Origin: Myxocyprinus asiaticus | Taxonomy: Eukaryota > Chordata > Actinopteri > Cypriniformes > Catostomidae | NCBI RefSeq assembly: GCF_019703515.2 | Contig: NC_059362.1 | Span: forward strand, 23,806,826-23,870,825 | Length of the DNA: 64,000 nt | Reading direction: 5' to 3' | In this document: positions 1-48,329 of the stretch, one piece after another | Numbering within the stretch: the stretch's first letter is position 1 | Layout: each line of letters begins with the position of its first letter | The notes under the pieces: generated by a model | The model's database searches: none | Told to the model about the DNA's origin: nothing | What the model saw: only the letters and a program-made list of their open reading frames with translations | Position numbers and translations under genes: made by a program

Positions 1-197
1 GGCCCCCAGTCGGGCTAATCAGCTGAGGAGAGGGATAAGTGTAGAGGAATGCGGCAGTTCAGGAGAGAGAGAGCCACATACAGCTGCCATGTGTGCGTTT
101 ATGTTTTTTGTGTCTTATTGTTTAAGTTCCTATTAAAATATTACTTTGACTGTTCAGCTGGTTCCTGCTGCCTCCTTTCCCATTTCAACCCTGTTAC
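1..197 (+). mobile_element. Possible LTR end (retrotransposon), cut by window start
   Basis: A segment ending CAACCCTGTTACA with an ATTAAAATATTA polyadenylation-like stretch upstream resembles the 3' end of a fish Ty3/gypsy LTR (ending ...TTACA). No second copy is visible to confirm it. Confidence 0.35.
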
Positions 198-369
198 ATT
201 TATTTAATGTAGGAATCAATAAAAAATTTAAATTACAACAACAACAAAAAAATTGACAATACATGGATGTTTTGCTCTACAACATAAATTACACACAGTC
301 ATACCTCAAATGTGAATTTTGAAGTCTTATTGTATTGCGTACTTTTTTTTTTAAAAACATTGCGGCTTC

Positions 370-804
370 GGGGGCCTGGGTAGCTCAGTGGTAAAGACGC
401 TGGCTACCACCCCTGGAGTTCGCTAGTTCGAATCCAAGGGCGTGCTGAGTGACTGCAGCCAGGTCTCCTAAGCAACCAAATTGGCCCGGTTGCTAGGGAG
501 GGAAGAGTCACATGGGGTAACCTCCTCGTGATCGCTATAATGTGGTTCCTTCTAGGTGGGGTGCATGGTGAGTTGAGCGTGGTTGCCGCGGTGAATAGCG
601 TGAAGCCTCCGTGGCAACACGCTCAACAAGCCACGTGATAAGATGCGCAGGTTGACGATCTCGGACGCGGAGGCAACTGGGATTCGTCCTCTGCCACCCG
701 GACTGAGGCGAATCACTGCGCGATCACGAGGACTTAAAAGCACATTGGGAATTGGGCATTCCAAATTGGGAGAAAAAGGGGGAAAATCTAAAAAAAAAAC
801 AAAA
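370..804 (+). mobile_element. tRNA-derived SINE, copy 1 (complete)
   Basis: The tRNA-like head has an A box (TAGCTCAGTGG) and a B box (AGTTCGAATCC). A body containing CACATGGGGTAACCTCCTCG follows, then an A-rich tail. Flanked by a 16-bp target duplication, AAAACATTG(C/T)GGCTTC, at 354-369 and 805-820 with one mismatch. It belongs to a cyprinid SINE family (resembles HAmo-type; name unverified) with three more copies here. Confidence 0.9.
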
Positions 805-1349
805 AAAACATTGTGGCTTCAAAACTCTTGTTTGAGGTATGAAAGTGTGTCATTTAGTAATTTTACTCTTAAGTTGAAAAACCCTGAACAGCTCTATAAC
901 TAGAAATTATACAGCTATAATTTAACCTCATGAAAGCTATAAATTCATAAACATACTTAAAAAACATGTTAGAAAATGATGGCATACGGTGCAAATCGTA
1001 ACTGATTTGTTTCATGCTTCCACGACTATCAGAAATCATTTTAGCAATTTTTGAAATTTTCATCAACCGGTATGTTAGTCATAGTTGGTGACATATTTAT
1101 CAGCAGAATTCACAACAATAATTTATACATCACACAAAACCAAATGTTTAGGTTTGCAAAGCATAAAAACACATGTATTTTAATTAAATAATAATTAGTA
1201 AATTCATGTTTTTTTTTTTTTGTTTTTTTTTCAGGACTGGTTTGTGTTTTATGTTTTGGTGTTATGTTTAGGAATTTTTATTATTTTCCTGATAATTTTT
1301 TGAAGGTAACATTGTTTTATATGTTAATATTGATAAAGGACTCCAACAG

Positions 1350-35926
<34,577 letters not shown>

Positions 35927-36849
35927 CAGTTATTCATCCGTGCCGTTGGCAGCCTTGGACAATCTGCTGGCAGGCTGAAGTGTTCCCATGATGCACTCTG
36001 ACAGGCCAAGTTGCACATGGGTGAAGGGGGAAGTAAGAGAGAGGGTAAAAAAACGGGGTAAATGGGCCACTCAAGCACAGGCAGTTCAGAATCCACGGTT
36101 GACTGTAGTTGTACTTCCATATTGGTAGTAACTGAAGCACTTCTATGTAAATCTGTATATTTGTGTATATAATATTTAACCAATGCATAGCAGAGAGAAA
36201 TACAAATTCTCAGAGATATACGTGTGTCCTCCAAGCTGTTGACAGACCGTATGTGAAACCACTGCTCCTTGCTGTATTCACTAACAGCTGAAGCTATGGA
36301 AACTGCTTTATAAGGATCAATACTGGCCAGGGAGGTCTAGTTCAGGGGTCAAAGGTCAATTATCTGCCCAGTATCAGGTGCTTGCACACAACAGGCAGCA
36401 GGTTTTAATCAGCTGTCTACCTCAGACAACAGACCAATCTAAACTTTGTCTAAAAATTCCAGTCTTCTCAAACAATTTTCAGAACCTCTTTTTGTACTTT
36501 TTACATGCACATCAGTCGTTTACATAACATGCTCAGAAATTATTTTGCCTCTTTCAAAATTTCTTACAAATGAAGTTTATATAATTTCAGGGCTTGTGGA
36601 AACTGTTACTTAAAAATATTGTGTAGAGTTACTATCTATGCATATAAAGCAAGATAACACGAGTGTGCACAAGCATACGTATGTTTGTTTTTGGATATAT
36701 GAAATGTTGTCTACATTTTAGTTTGCTGGCAGAATGTGGCACTTGAAAGTGTACAGAAAGGTGTATAGCATTCTAAAGCAATTGTTAAATAATTTGCAAG
36801 CATTATTACTGTTTGTTTGCATGTAAGAATATGTATCTTTGTACTGAGA

Positions 36850-36855
36850 AATAAA
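36850..36855 (+). terminator. Candidate NEK1 polyadenylation signal AATAAA
   Basis: A canonical AATAAA hexamer about 0.92 kb after the NEK1 stop, followed by a T-rich run. It is the first clear hexamer I noticed downstream, but unproven; 3' UTR length is not otherwise marked. Confidence 0.3.
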
Positions 36856-36859
36856 ACAA

Positions 36860-37288
36860 ATTTTTTTTTTTTAAACATTTTTTTGATAGAATGTGTTTTG
36901 TGTGTCTGTGTGTGGGTATTTGGCAATGAAAGACTCTGTTTTGGATGTGGAACAGCTGAGCTGAAATCAGTTGCTATTATCTATTTTCAGCTACCTATGT
37001 GGGAGGGCTTTTCCTCAACCTGATGTAGTGTAGTGAGCTGTCAGTCAGTAGCAGCTGTGCAGCGGTAACAAGAATTGGCTGGAAGTATGTAGGGGTTTCC
37101 CCTTATCAAAGAACACCCACGCATTCTCAGACAACCACAAACTATTGTGGGTGTGTATAAGTTGTGTCTTTGCCAGATATCTTAGGATGAGTCACATATC
37201 ATTTGCTTTCATTAAATGAACCGTCCATGACTTCATTCATTTGGATTCGAAACAGGATAATTGCATTCTGTTCTGTGACAAACTCTTT

Positions 37289-37377
<89 letters not shown>

Positions 37378-38940
37378 GTGTGAGAAATTAACATCTTTAT
37401 TGAGGGGCAATACATGCGTTTCATAATTTTATGAGGGCACATATTTTACCATATTAAAAACACAGTGTGTGAGAACATTTATGTCAAATACTTCAACTGA
37501 ATCTGTAAATTGAAATGAATTCCCTATGTCAACATTTATGGCTGTTACCAATGTCAAATCAACAACAAATACTAAAGTAGCTGTTAGTAATGCACAAGAT
37601 GGCTTAACACAGTAAATGCTCTACTAGAATATATATTTTTTTAAATAATTAGCCGATCACTATGCCTTCGGTCTGTTGTCACTGTAGTACAGAGCTAATC
37701 TGACAGCACAATTCACTACGTGTCTGCAGAGGTACTAAACCCATAACTCGATAAGCTTCATAATATTCTATTCTAGGCCTAAGACAACAGATGCATTCAC
37801 TATGAGGCCATTTTTGTAACTCTGTGGCATTTTTTGCCCTAGTCCTGATTCATTTCTGACCCTGCTATGTTTGTGTATATGTGCACTGGTAAATTGAACC
37901 TGGACAACCTCATGGATCATTCCGCTACTGAATTTTCCTGAACTCTTACTCCGCAATAACAGTTTAGAGTAGCAGTATAACAGCATGTGACAATTTCTCA
38001 CTGCTTATGTTTATGCATTAAGCATAAAAGCACTGCATTTTGCACTCAGCCTCCTTCCACTTCATCTTCACGACTCAGTTAAACTGTAGCAGTGAACATA
38101 CTTTCTGTGATTTGTGCATATCAATTTTCCTTTTATTTCTCACTCTATTTCGTGCTTTGTTATGCATAAACTCAACTGTCTGTTGTTTTACATCCAGTGT
38201 CACAGTTAATTATTCCTGCTTGATGGCCCAATGCTTGCAAATAAATTTACCTGATCCAGAGGGAGAGGATGGAAGGGAATAAATCACACTAGGTGGAGGA
38301 AGCACTGATGGATGGAAAAATGTATTTTTATTCTCTTTTTCATTGCTGTGTTTTACGCTTATTTGAGTGTGGTCTGCTTTTTAATTTTGAGAAGAGAAAT
38401 GGTCATTTAGAAATAGCAGAGCATCATAAATCACAGGGATAATGCTTCTTCTGAAATGCACTTAATTAAAAAAAAGGCAATGTAATTAACTATTTATTAT
38501 CAAAACTACTATGTTTAAAGACATAAGGATACCATTGTTTTGTATAAGAAATTTGGGCACACATTTCTATGATATCACAAAATATGAGTGGCGCCAAAAA
38601 GTATTTGCACACTTTAGCCACACTTGAATGTATGAAAAATGTATGGATGTCTTGGCATTATATAACTAAATATTAACTCAAGTGGCATTTATTTGAAAGA
38701 ACTGTAGCACAGACACAGTTTTCTTTCAAAACATTTAACAAAAATAATACAAGTCTTGTATGTATTAAATGGTAGTACATAGTAGTTAAGACCACATAAT
38801 ATAAAGTGTGACCAGTGAAACTTACCATTATCCATAGTTAATATGAGGATCTGCACTGCACCTGCGGTTTCTCTGCCAGAACTGTGACATAATTTGTTTG
38901 CTGTAGATACTTGATTTGTTAACTACTGCAGTGAAAACCA
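36860..38940. other. Region 3' of NEK1, no genes seen
   Basis: AT-rich intergenic DNA. Besides the GT microsatellite at 37292-37375, nothing recognisable. Confidence 0.6.
37292..37375. repeat. (GT)42 microsatellite
   Basis: 84 bp of uninterrupted GT, the longest simple repeat in the window. Confidence 0.98.
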
Positions 38941-38946
38941 TACATT

Positions 38947-39595
38947 TTAAAAGGGATAGTTCACCCCAAACTGAAAATTCTCCAATCATTTACTCACCCT
39001 CGTGCCATCCCAGATGTGTATGACTTGATTTCTTTTGCAGAACTCAAATGAAGATTTTTAGAAGAATATCTCAGCTCTGTAGTTCCATACAATGCAAGTG
39101 AATGGTGACCAGACATTTCAAGCTCCAAAAATCACATAAAGGCAGCATAAAAGTAATCCATAAGACTCCAGTGGTTAAATCCATATCTTCAGAAGCGATA
39201 TGATAGGTGTGGGTGAGAAACGGATTAATATTTAAGTCCTTTTTTACTATAAATCTCCACTTTCACTTTGACTTTCACATTCTGAAAGTGAAAGTCGAGA
39301 TTTATAGTAAAGAAATGACATAAATATTGATCTATTTCTCACGCAAAGTGATTGCTTCGCTTCAGAAGACACTGGAGTCATATGGATTACTTTTATGCTG
39401 CCTTTATGTGCTTTTTGGGGCTTCAAAGTTTTGGTCACCATTCATTAGCATTGAAAGGACCAACAGATCTGAAATATAATTCTAAAAATCTTCATTTGTG
39501 TTCTGCAGAAGAAAGAAAGTCATACACATCTGGGATGGCATGAGGGTGAATAAATGATGAGAGAATTATAATTTTTGGATGAACTAATCCTTTAA
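38947..39595. mobile_element. TTAA MITE family A, copy 2 (palindromic)
   Basis: Both arms read outward to TTAA (TTAAAAGGGATAGTTCACCC ... GAACTAATCCTTTAA). Arms are inversely similar over most of their length (AAAAGTAATCCATAAGACTCC against AGTCATATGGATTACTTTT), giving a hairpin centred near 39270. Confidence 0.85.
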
Positions 39596-40762
39596 GTGTG
39601 ACAAAAGTGTCCAGAAACTTTTTAAAGCATTGCAATGATTATGGTCTAGACTCTAGAGTCATGGGGGTCACATGAGAGGGAAATCTGGAGGACAGTTAAT
39701 CAAGGCCTTTGGACACTGTGGGAATGTTTAATATATCCATGACTGATGCGGCAACAAGAATAAGGCAATGAGGAGACAGCAGAATGGATTGTTCAAGAAA
39801 AAGCTGTTATCCTCACCTCACCCCTCGTTTCTCTAAAATATTTTACCCATTTATCAAATCCCAGAGGTTGAGTTAATTGACTTCCTGGTTAGGTTCCCCC
39901 AAAGGCATTATGAAAGTCAATGAGGAAGATTTCCTATGCATACAGCCTATGCATACACAATACATATACAGTATATATATATTAATGTTCCATCTGCCAA
40001 GCACACACATGAATAAATAGCTTAGGCCTTATATTTAACCTCTCACAAACGTTATCTCTGGTCTCGTGTCTAATCTGACAAGTGTTTTGCCTGGAGGTAT
40101 AATTTTGCAGAGCCTTTCTCTCTCTGGAAGTTGAAACACAGATCTAGTTTATATGTATAATCTCTCTATGGGTCTATAAAAGTAGGTTAGTTTGACTTTA
40201 AAACCTCCCATCTAAAGGGAGATTATTAGTGCTCTTTCATTAACCTCTGCACTATTTAACTGCCTCTGTTGTGGAAACAGAATATACCACAACATTCAAT
40301 ATCCAGCTGAAATCCTGCTGAGACAGGAACAATAAGATTATCAATAATACGGCCTGTAAAGCAAGTATTGATAGAGGTATTTGGGTGTGTTAGAGAGACT
40401 GAGAAAGGGATGACGAAGTGCAAAGAACAGTTGGTGCATAGTGTTTATATACATGAAACAATGGGTTTGGTCTCAAACCTGCCTGTAAAAGTGCCCATTT
40501 TAGTTCTTATTGTAGTCAAACAAGGAATTGGGATGAAAATGCTGCTTTTAAGCTTCAAAAGGATGTCTTCTTAAAAGCATAACTAGTTTAAGTGTTTGTC
40601 TCAGTTTTTTCTTCTTATTATTTGGAATCAAAATTAGCAGTGCCCTTGATTTGAAGGGTTTTAATCACCTTTTTTATATGAATATATTTTTTTTTTCATT
40701 TTTCCAGTTCATCTACAACAGGAGGGACAGGAAAATGTGTCTGATCAATTTTATTTCAGTGC
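39596..40762. other. Intergenic, nothing specific recognised
   Basis: AT-rich; a short (TA)n near 39970. No coding similarity. Confidence 0.6.
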
Positions 40763-41457
40763 TTAAAGGGATAGTTCAACCAAAAATGAAAGTTCTCTAA
40801 TCTTTTATTCACCCTCATGCCATCCCAGATCTGTATGACTTTCCTTCTTCTGCTGAACACAAACAAATATTTTTAGAAGAAGATCTCAGCTCTGTGGGTC
40901 CATACAATGCAAGTGAATGGTGACCAGACCTTTCAAGCTCCAAAAACCACAAAAAGGCAGCATAAAAGTAATCCAAATGACTTCAGTGGTTAAATCCATA
41001 TCAGAAGTGATATGATAGGTGTGGGTGAGAAACAGATCAATATTTAAGTCCTTTTTTACTATCAGTCTCCACTTTCACTTTCTTCTATTGTTTTTGGCAA
41101 TTCGCATTCTTCGTGCATATTGCCACCTACTGGGCAGGGAGGAGAATTTATAGTAAAAAAAAAAAAAAACATAAATATTGATCTGTTTCTCACCCACACT
41201 TATCATATTGCTTCTGAAGACATGGATTAAACCACTGGAGTCTTATGGATTACTTTATGCTGCCTTAATGTTCGTTTTGGAGCTTCAGAAGTTTAGTACC
41301 CATTCACTAGCATTATATAGATTTGCAAAACAGAGATATTCTTCTAAAAATCTTCCTTTGTGTTCAACAGAAGACAGAAAGTCATACAAATCTGGGATGG
41401 CATGAGGGTGAGTAAATGATGAGAGCATTTTCATTTTTGGGTGAACTATCCCTTTAA
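40763..41457. mobile_element. TTAA MITE family A, copy 3 (palindromic)
   Basis: TTAAAGGGATAGTTCAACC at the left and GGGTGAACTATCCCTTTAA at the right. Long inverted arms as in copy 2, with a unique centre containing CATATTGCCACCTACTGGGC. Confidence 0.88.
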
Positions 41458-43890
41458 CACTAAATCATTCTGATTATTTCATTGACATTGATCTTAGCCC
41501 TAAACAGATGGGATTGAAAGGTGTGGTCCTCCCCATCCCCCATAAATGCCCCTCATCCATCTATTCATTCATCCATCTATTGCTTTGGGTTGAAGATGGT
41601 TGACCATTTTCTGGGAAGTAGAGCCTACAGTGAGGTTATATAAATGTTTAGTTATTTATAAATTGACTGCTTTATGACTTATAACTGGTTTACTGAAAAC
41701 ATAGCTTTAAGAATTAATGATTATACCTTTTTTATTGTTGTGTTGGTCTTTATTGAGAGGAAAATCCTATATTGAAGCCTATATATGCAATAAACACCCA
41801 AACACACTAGCTCTTATTCTATTAGAGTATAAAATCACAGTTTCAGAAATTCAGTTGGTCGTAGTAGTTGTCATGGCCTTGGAAAACAGATGTGTTCAAG
41901 CTGCAAAGGATCACAGCATCCATTATTCTGTCCATCAGGATTGCCTTTTATGTTTTGAGAAACAAGCATTTCTCACATCTCTTTCTCTCTCTCTTTCTCC
42001 TATCTATTTTCCTTGCTCTCCCCTGATGCTTTTTATTGCCAGTGGCACAGCTGCCATCTCAAACATGGCAGAATTGTATGCACTTCAGTACATGAGTGAG
42101 TGTGATCACAAACTCACTAAAAGGAAAAAATAAAACACCAAACTAACTTAAGCCCTTGCTGGTAATTTGTCTTTCAAGCCAATAAGCTGTCGAGTATAAT
42201 GGCATAATTTCACCCATTTTGCATGACCTATTGCTGAAGAAGGGGACTATAGTATGGCTATGAAAACACTCTTTGCATGTATATGCTCGTAATTATTGCG
42301 AGAATCAGCGCCACTGTTATTCCAAGTTCAAAACAATCCAACCTCAGACAGGGCCGTGGCAGGGTCAGTGATAAATCAAAGCAGGCCTTCCCTTTGGGGT
42401 TATCCAAGAAATTTGCACCAGGCTTTACAGCCTCTGCCCCTCCCTTACGGGGGTGGGGTAAATGACCCCCAGCAACAGTGAAATATGACCGGAGGGCTGC
42501 TGCCAGGTCCAGTGGGATCACTTCTGACATCCAAAAGCTATGTGATCATAAATCTAGCTTTTTTATTATTCTCTCTCTCTCTTTGCTTGGAATACTATTT
42601 CTCTCTCACCTCTTTATTTCTCTTTATGTTTCATACACATTCGCTTTATGCTGATTTATTGTTCTCATTAACCGAGACATAATACATATTGTTAATATAC
42701 ACGTCTTTCACTGCACTCAAATCAGCCCTTAATAAACTTCAGCTCAAATGCACATACTTCTTACTGAATGTTGACATAATTAGTGGCACTATTTAGTTTA
42801 GAGTGCAAATTGTTCAGAACTATTTGTTGTAATTTTTCCTCGGGCAGACACAGGAAGAGCCAAACACTAATAAAGGGCAATTTCAAAATCAAGTCTAACA
42901 TTGTGTTAACACATTCCTCATGTGTGTGTGCTGTGTTGGTGCTTACATCCTCTGTGGGCTCTGTAAAACAGATGAGTCAGTTCATAAATTGTTAGCTTCC
43001 TGCTTATGGCAAAGCATCTAAAATATATGCACTAACATACTATAAATAAACCTTGCCAAGAACAAAGACAAGCCGGTTTTGGGACAATGACTGAACAAAT
43101 AGGCTACACATTTGACTCAGTTTCTGTTTATGCTGTAAGCAATAAATTCAGATACGTTCAGTCATGATAAAGGCCAATTAACCTGAGTGGAAACCGTATG
43201 ATTCAACTCCTTTAGATTTGACTGAGTACTGTAGAACTTTGTAATAAGGCTTTTGGATAAGGCATTTTGCCACTTTTAACACAGAAACCCAAGTCACTTA
43301 ATCAGTTTTTTCTTCCTGCAAGCAGTCTTAGTAATGTATCACGAAACATTCCTTAGTTCCCGAAACCTTAAAGAGTACTGCCTGAGGCTTCAGTTTGTAG
43401 GATAAAACCTGCCTTTGTCAAATGAAAGCAGGGGGTGTTTTAAGAATGAGTGTTTAAAATGTAAAATACTCCCTGTTATCTTATAAAGCACGAGATATTG
43501 ACTCATAATCGTGTAACAACTAAGAATCTTATCTGATGTTGAGCTAAAAATCAGACTTCAGGGCTCTCTGTAATGTGTTTGATGATCTCAGAACAAGAGG
43601 GACAGTGTGAGGGTGACATGTCATGCTAAAAGGTCTCTCACACAGTTTATACACCAGTGATGTAATGAGTTGATCTGACAACCTTACTTCCACTTTAACC
43701 TTTGTGTGTGCATGTAGGAAGGTAGCGACAAATTGATCTTTGAGCCATAAGGTGGAGGACAGATGAAAAGCTTTGTGAATTAAACTGCTAAAACTAAAGG
43801 TTTCAGAGGAATATGGGAGAACATTATATGCAGGCTTGAGCAAAAGAACATTCACCCATCTAACTAACTATCCATATATTTTGACCACAT
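41458..43890. other. Intergenic, no genes seen
   Basis: No exon-like or transposon ends recognised. Short CT-rich runs near 41983 and 42572. Confidence 0.55.
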
Positions 43891-45640
43891 GATCATTTCT
43901 ATCTCAAGGGCTGCGTTAAGTACTATTCTATATACGCAATACTACCATACTGCTTACTGCATAGTCTGCTGTGCAATATAAACTGAATACTGCATACTAT
44001 CTTTTACAAAATAGCATGGTAAACAGTATGCGTTATGCAAAAATGAATAATTAACATCAAATTAACATCCTTGAAATAAAAATGGTGATTTTGAATTTTC
44101 AATACAATTTTGTGTAAATGTGCCTTAACTCTTGAAAATCCGATCAAATAATTAGTTAAAAAAGAGATTTGGTTAAATTATCACACTGGAAGGAAATGGT
44201 GGGTCAAGTTGAACACACTGCATTGATGGAGAGAGTATTCCTTGCAGTGTGCTCTGTTGTATAGGTCTACTGCACATTTTGTCAAATGTAGTAGATCATT
44301 AGGCACTTTTCCACCATCTGTCCAAATGGTTCTCGATGCGGAACTGTCCTGTTCCGATCCGGGCCTGTCGACATGGTTACACTTTATTTTTCCATAATGA
44401 TGCTGTAAAATCAGAATTAGACTGCATTCCATAAGCACAGTTGAGTATGTTTAGATAGGGACGGTTTGTAATCGTACCGTATCAAACAAACTCAAATATA
44501 AATTCTACTGGAACCATTAGGGGCAATGGTTAAATTGGGATTTTTGATGAGGAAAACACTTTAAATGTGTTTTGAGCGAGCACACTAAATGGAGATGGAA
44601 CTAATACAAAAATAAATAAATAAATAAATAAATACAATAAAAAAACAAAACAGAACTGATCTGCCTGCAGGAAATAGAATGAAGCAACGAACAAACTGCC
44701 GATATTTTTTTCCTTTTTTGAATTGGAGGTGCCAGAACGACCGTTCCACCCCGATTTAAAGGAATGTTTCAGGTTCAATACAAGTTAGGCTCAATCGACA
44801 GCATTTGTGGCATAATGTTGATTACCACAAAATATAATTTTGACTCGTCCGTTCTTTTCTTCAAAAAAGCAAAAATCGAGGTTACAGTGAGGCACTTACA
44901 GTGGAAGTGAATGGGGCCAATTTTTGGAGGGTGTAAAGACAGAAATGTGAAGCTTTTAATTTTATAAAAGCACCTACATTAATTCTTCTGTTAAAACTTG
45001 TGTATTATTTGAGCTGTAAAGTTATTTAAATCATCATTTTAGTTGTTTTTTTTTTTTACTTCATCATGGCAACAAAGTTGTAAAATTGGCTGTAACTTTA
45101 CACAGAAAAGGTCAGTAAGCAATTTTTTCACTAAAATCATGTTAACATGCATATTGTTTACGTCTTGTGGCTATACTTTTGAAACAGTGAGTATTTTAAC
45201 GTTTATGGATTGGCCCCCATTCACTTCCATTGTAAGTGCCTCAATGGAACCCAGATTTTTGTTTTGTTTTTGTTTTTTAAAGAAAAGGAGGGGCAAGTCT
45301 AAATTTATTTTTGTGGTAATCAATATTATGCCACAAATTCTGTCGATTGAGCTTAAATTGTATTGAACCCGGAAATGTCAATGTGCAAAAAATAAGCTAG
45401 ACATCGAACCACGAACAGAGCAGTACACGTTTCCCCGAGATGCGTTTTTAAGGTGAATCTTTTTTATTTATTTTGACACAGTGTCTAAAAAGGGGGCACT
45501 AAAAATTGAGAAACAGCTAAATTTCATGTTCAGAAAAGGCACATACACAGTCTACATAAACTATACTGAAGAAATAGTGAGAACAGTATGGTAGTATGTT
45601 ATTCCGAACATAACATTGGTTTATTAAGTTAGTTGTTATC
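43891..45640. repeat. Nested repeats flanked by CTACCATACTG inverted motifs
   Basis: AATACTACCATACTG (about 43940) and CAGTATGGTAGTATG (about 45583) are inverted relative to each other and may be ends of one element. Inside are a CTTTTCCACC-type segment (44296-44755) and MITE family B (44756-45380). Confidence 0.45.
44756..45380. mobile_element. Fold-back MITE family B, copy 2
   Basis: Arms: GGTTCAATACAAGTTAGGCT and CTCAATCGACAG at the left recur inverted at 45340-45375. GAGGCACTTACAGTGGAAGTG at the left is inverse to CACTTCCATTGTAAGTGCCTC at the right. The whole unit can fold into one hairpin. Confidence 0.85.
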
Positions 45641-45649
45641 TCTCGCTCC

Positions 45650-47090
45650 ATTTAAACCTGCTACCATGAATTTGCGAGAGCAATGTCTGAAAATCTCCAC
45701 GCAATTATCTGATTCTCGTCGTTTGTGGCACAAATTGAAAGCAGGCGGTGATTATAAACAAACTATTTATCGAAGGAAAAAAATATTTTCTAACATATGG
45801 TAATCAAAAGTGCTCAAGGCTCATTCAGAATTTTAGTAGTCTGAATCCTACATTTCGCAAGGACATGACAAAACCTAGGATTTAATGTCTCAAAACGGCT
45901 TGCTGTTTTCTCTCAACTGTTCCTTTTTGAAAATCCTCCCTCCCGATTACACATCCGCTGCAGTGTCCCACAGAATCAACGGAGCTCGTCATGGCGCTCG
46001 GACGCTGGAACTTGCTTCTCTTGTTTTCCTTTGCTTTCATCAAAAATTAATGTACCTGAATCTGTCGGACTCTGATTTATTTTTTATTTGCTCTTTCGAC
46101 TGAATGACTTCAAAGCGACGACCCATTCCTTGCTTTGATACACCGATCTGAACGTGTAAAGCGACGATCAAGACTTCAGGATCCCTTTCCCAAAACGAAT
46201 TCCCTAGTTTGAGGAACTCGGGAAAGAAACTGTTCTGAAAGAAGAGGAGGAGTGAGAAGGGCCCTTATTTAAGGTAGCGTTTTAAAGCGTCGCTGTAATA
46301 ATACATTATAATAACACTGCACTTCGGATCAAAGTTTGTAAAGGAATACGGTTACCGGAAAACAAACGTGTATACTATCTACTCATGAGTTAGACAAACG
46401 TGTCGATGAAAACCTCTGTTGCGTCCCCTGTGACACCGAGGCCAAATCACATCACGCACTACAGTTTAGTGAAAACAAACGCTATTTGCAGTTTTGTTTT
46501 TTCATTGTGTCGTGGTTACTTTTCAAATGAACTAAAACACTCGCTGTGCTCGCAGGAAACAATGTACGGTCAATATATTTGTAACGCTACTCGGAAACAG
46601 TGTCGCGAATATTGGCTTTGTAGTTATTGAAACACAAGGTTATTGTTTTTATCCATGACGTTACGATAAAGAGTGCAAGGTTTGTCGAGTGTTTGCATTG
46701 TAGGCTTAATTGTTTACTCGATGCAAACTACGCAACCTACTCTCACAATGTTGCTGTGTAAACAGGCTTCTGCGTAAAACAACACAACTCCAACTGTTCC
46801 TGTTGTAAACGTTAATTCTGCGGCGTATATAACTATTTGATATAAGTGTCAGTTCATTTGTCAAAAGTGTTTTTTTTGCTGGTCTTTGGTGAATATTCTC
46901 GTCTTTCGTTTTCGTGGTAGTCTAGTATAGTGGATGAGGCACGGGACGGGCGCGAGCACCACAGCCTCGTTTACAGTTGAGGCACGAATGCTCATCTCGC
47001 TAGCTGACCATACGTGACGGTAAACTCCGTTCAGTTGTTTCAGAATAATTTCTGTAGTCAGGCCTCTGGGGACTGTGTTGTTTTTGGAGC
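45650..47090 (+). promoter_or_regulatory. CpG-richer segment, candidate SH3RF1 promoter and 5' non-coding exon
   Basis: CpG dinucleotides (for example within GGCGCTCGGACGC, GCGACGACC and GTGTCGCGAAT) are much denser than in flanking DNA, and no transposon is recognised inside. It lies about 3 kb upstream of the SH3RF1 first coding exon, whose own acceptor implies an upstream non-coding exon. No start site or splice donor could be fixed by eye. Confidence 0.35.
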
Positions 47091-47696
47091 TTATCGTTTG
47101 CTGTAGTTCTTAATGTTTATGCAGGTTTTGGCAAGTTTGCTGCACCTCAGAAAGACCAATTTAGTTGCAGATTCAGTTCCTTCCATCTGACGTTTACATA
47201 GCTTTCAGGTGTAACCCATACAGACATCTGATATATCACAATATATGTAAAACACATACGTATGTTCATGTACGGGTTTCACATACTTGTACATGGTTGC
47301 TACAATATATATTGAAAATACTACAAAAAATGGCTGTTTTCATATATATATATATAACACATCTTTTTCCAAATAAAAGTGGAATTTCAATATGTATGAC
47401 CAAATATATGCACTTTAGTTGAAATGTTCATGGCCATATATCAGAGTTCTGTATGGGAAGGGGTATGGAATATCCTTTAACTGACACTTTTTTAAAAACA
47501 AAAGTTCAGTACTATATAACGTATATGATGTTTAGACTTTGGTACACATCTTTGGTTTTGTGTCAGTAGTAGGGATGTGCCAAAGTGGTCGAAAAATCAA
47601 GTTGTCCAACTGACTAGTTGATTAGTAGGTTATACTAGCATTAATATTTTTATTGGTGATGGTTTTAACGGGAGTTGCATTTATTATAATTTGTTT

Positions 47697-48134
47697 TTAT
47701 TTTCTCCCTTTTTCTCGCCAATTTGGAATGCCCAATTACCAATGCGCTCTAAGTCCTCGTGGTGGCATAGTGACTTGCCTCAATCTGGGTGGCAGAGGAC
47801 GAATCTCAGTTGCCTCCGCATCTGAGAAGGTCAATCTGCGCATCTTATCACGTGGCTTGTTGAGCGCGTTACCGCGGAGAATAGCGTGAAGTCTCCACAT
47901 GTTCTATGTCTCTGTGGTATCCACACACAATCCACCACGCGCTCAACCGAGAGCGAGAACCATATTATAGCGACCACGAGGAGGTTACCCCATGTGACTC
48001 TACCCTCCCTAGCAACTGGGCCAATTTGGTTGCTTAGGAGACCCGGCTGGAGTCACTCAGCACGCCCTGGATTTGAACTCACGACTCCAGGGTTGGTAGT
48101 CAGCGTATTTACTCTTAGCTACCCAGGTTCCCCG
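47697..48134 (-). mobile_element. tRNA-derived SINE, copy 4
   Basis: Reverse-strand copy: CCAATTTGGAATGCCCAATT tail motif at the left, CCTCGTGGTCGCTAT-type body (reverse complement), B box and A box (TAGCTACCCAGG) at the right. Confidence 0.9.
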
Positions 48135-48329
48135 GGAGATGCTTGTTGTGTTTAACAGTGAATAACCGATAAAACCCTCTGCAAGAAGTTTCTTCTCTTT
48201 AATGCTTTAGGTTTAGTCTTTTTATGTGCTGCTGTTATGGCAGTCAAAGCACCGAATCAACAATACATTTCAAGACGATCACTGGCGGATATTAAACCCT
48301 CTGCTGTGAGTAATGGTCCCGTATTTGAG

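Noticed and set aside
370..445. tRNA gene with clear A and B boxes
   Set aside because: It is the head of a SINE: a SINE body and A-rich tail follow, and a 16-bp target duplication surrounds the whole unit.
41717..42133. 138-codon open frame as an intergenic gene
   Set aside because: No recognisable domain, skewed hydrophobic composition, and no splice or family support.
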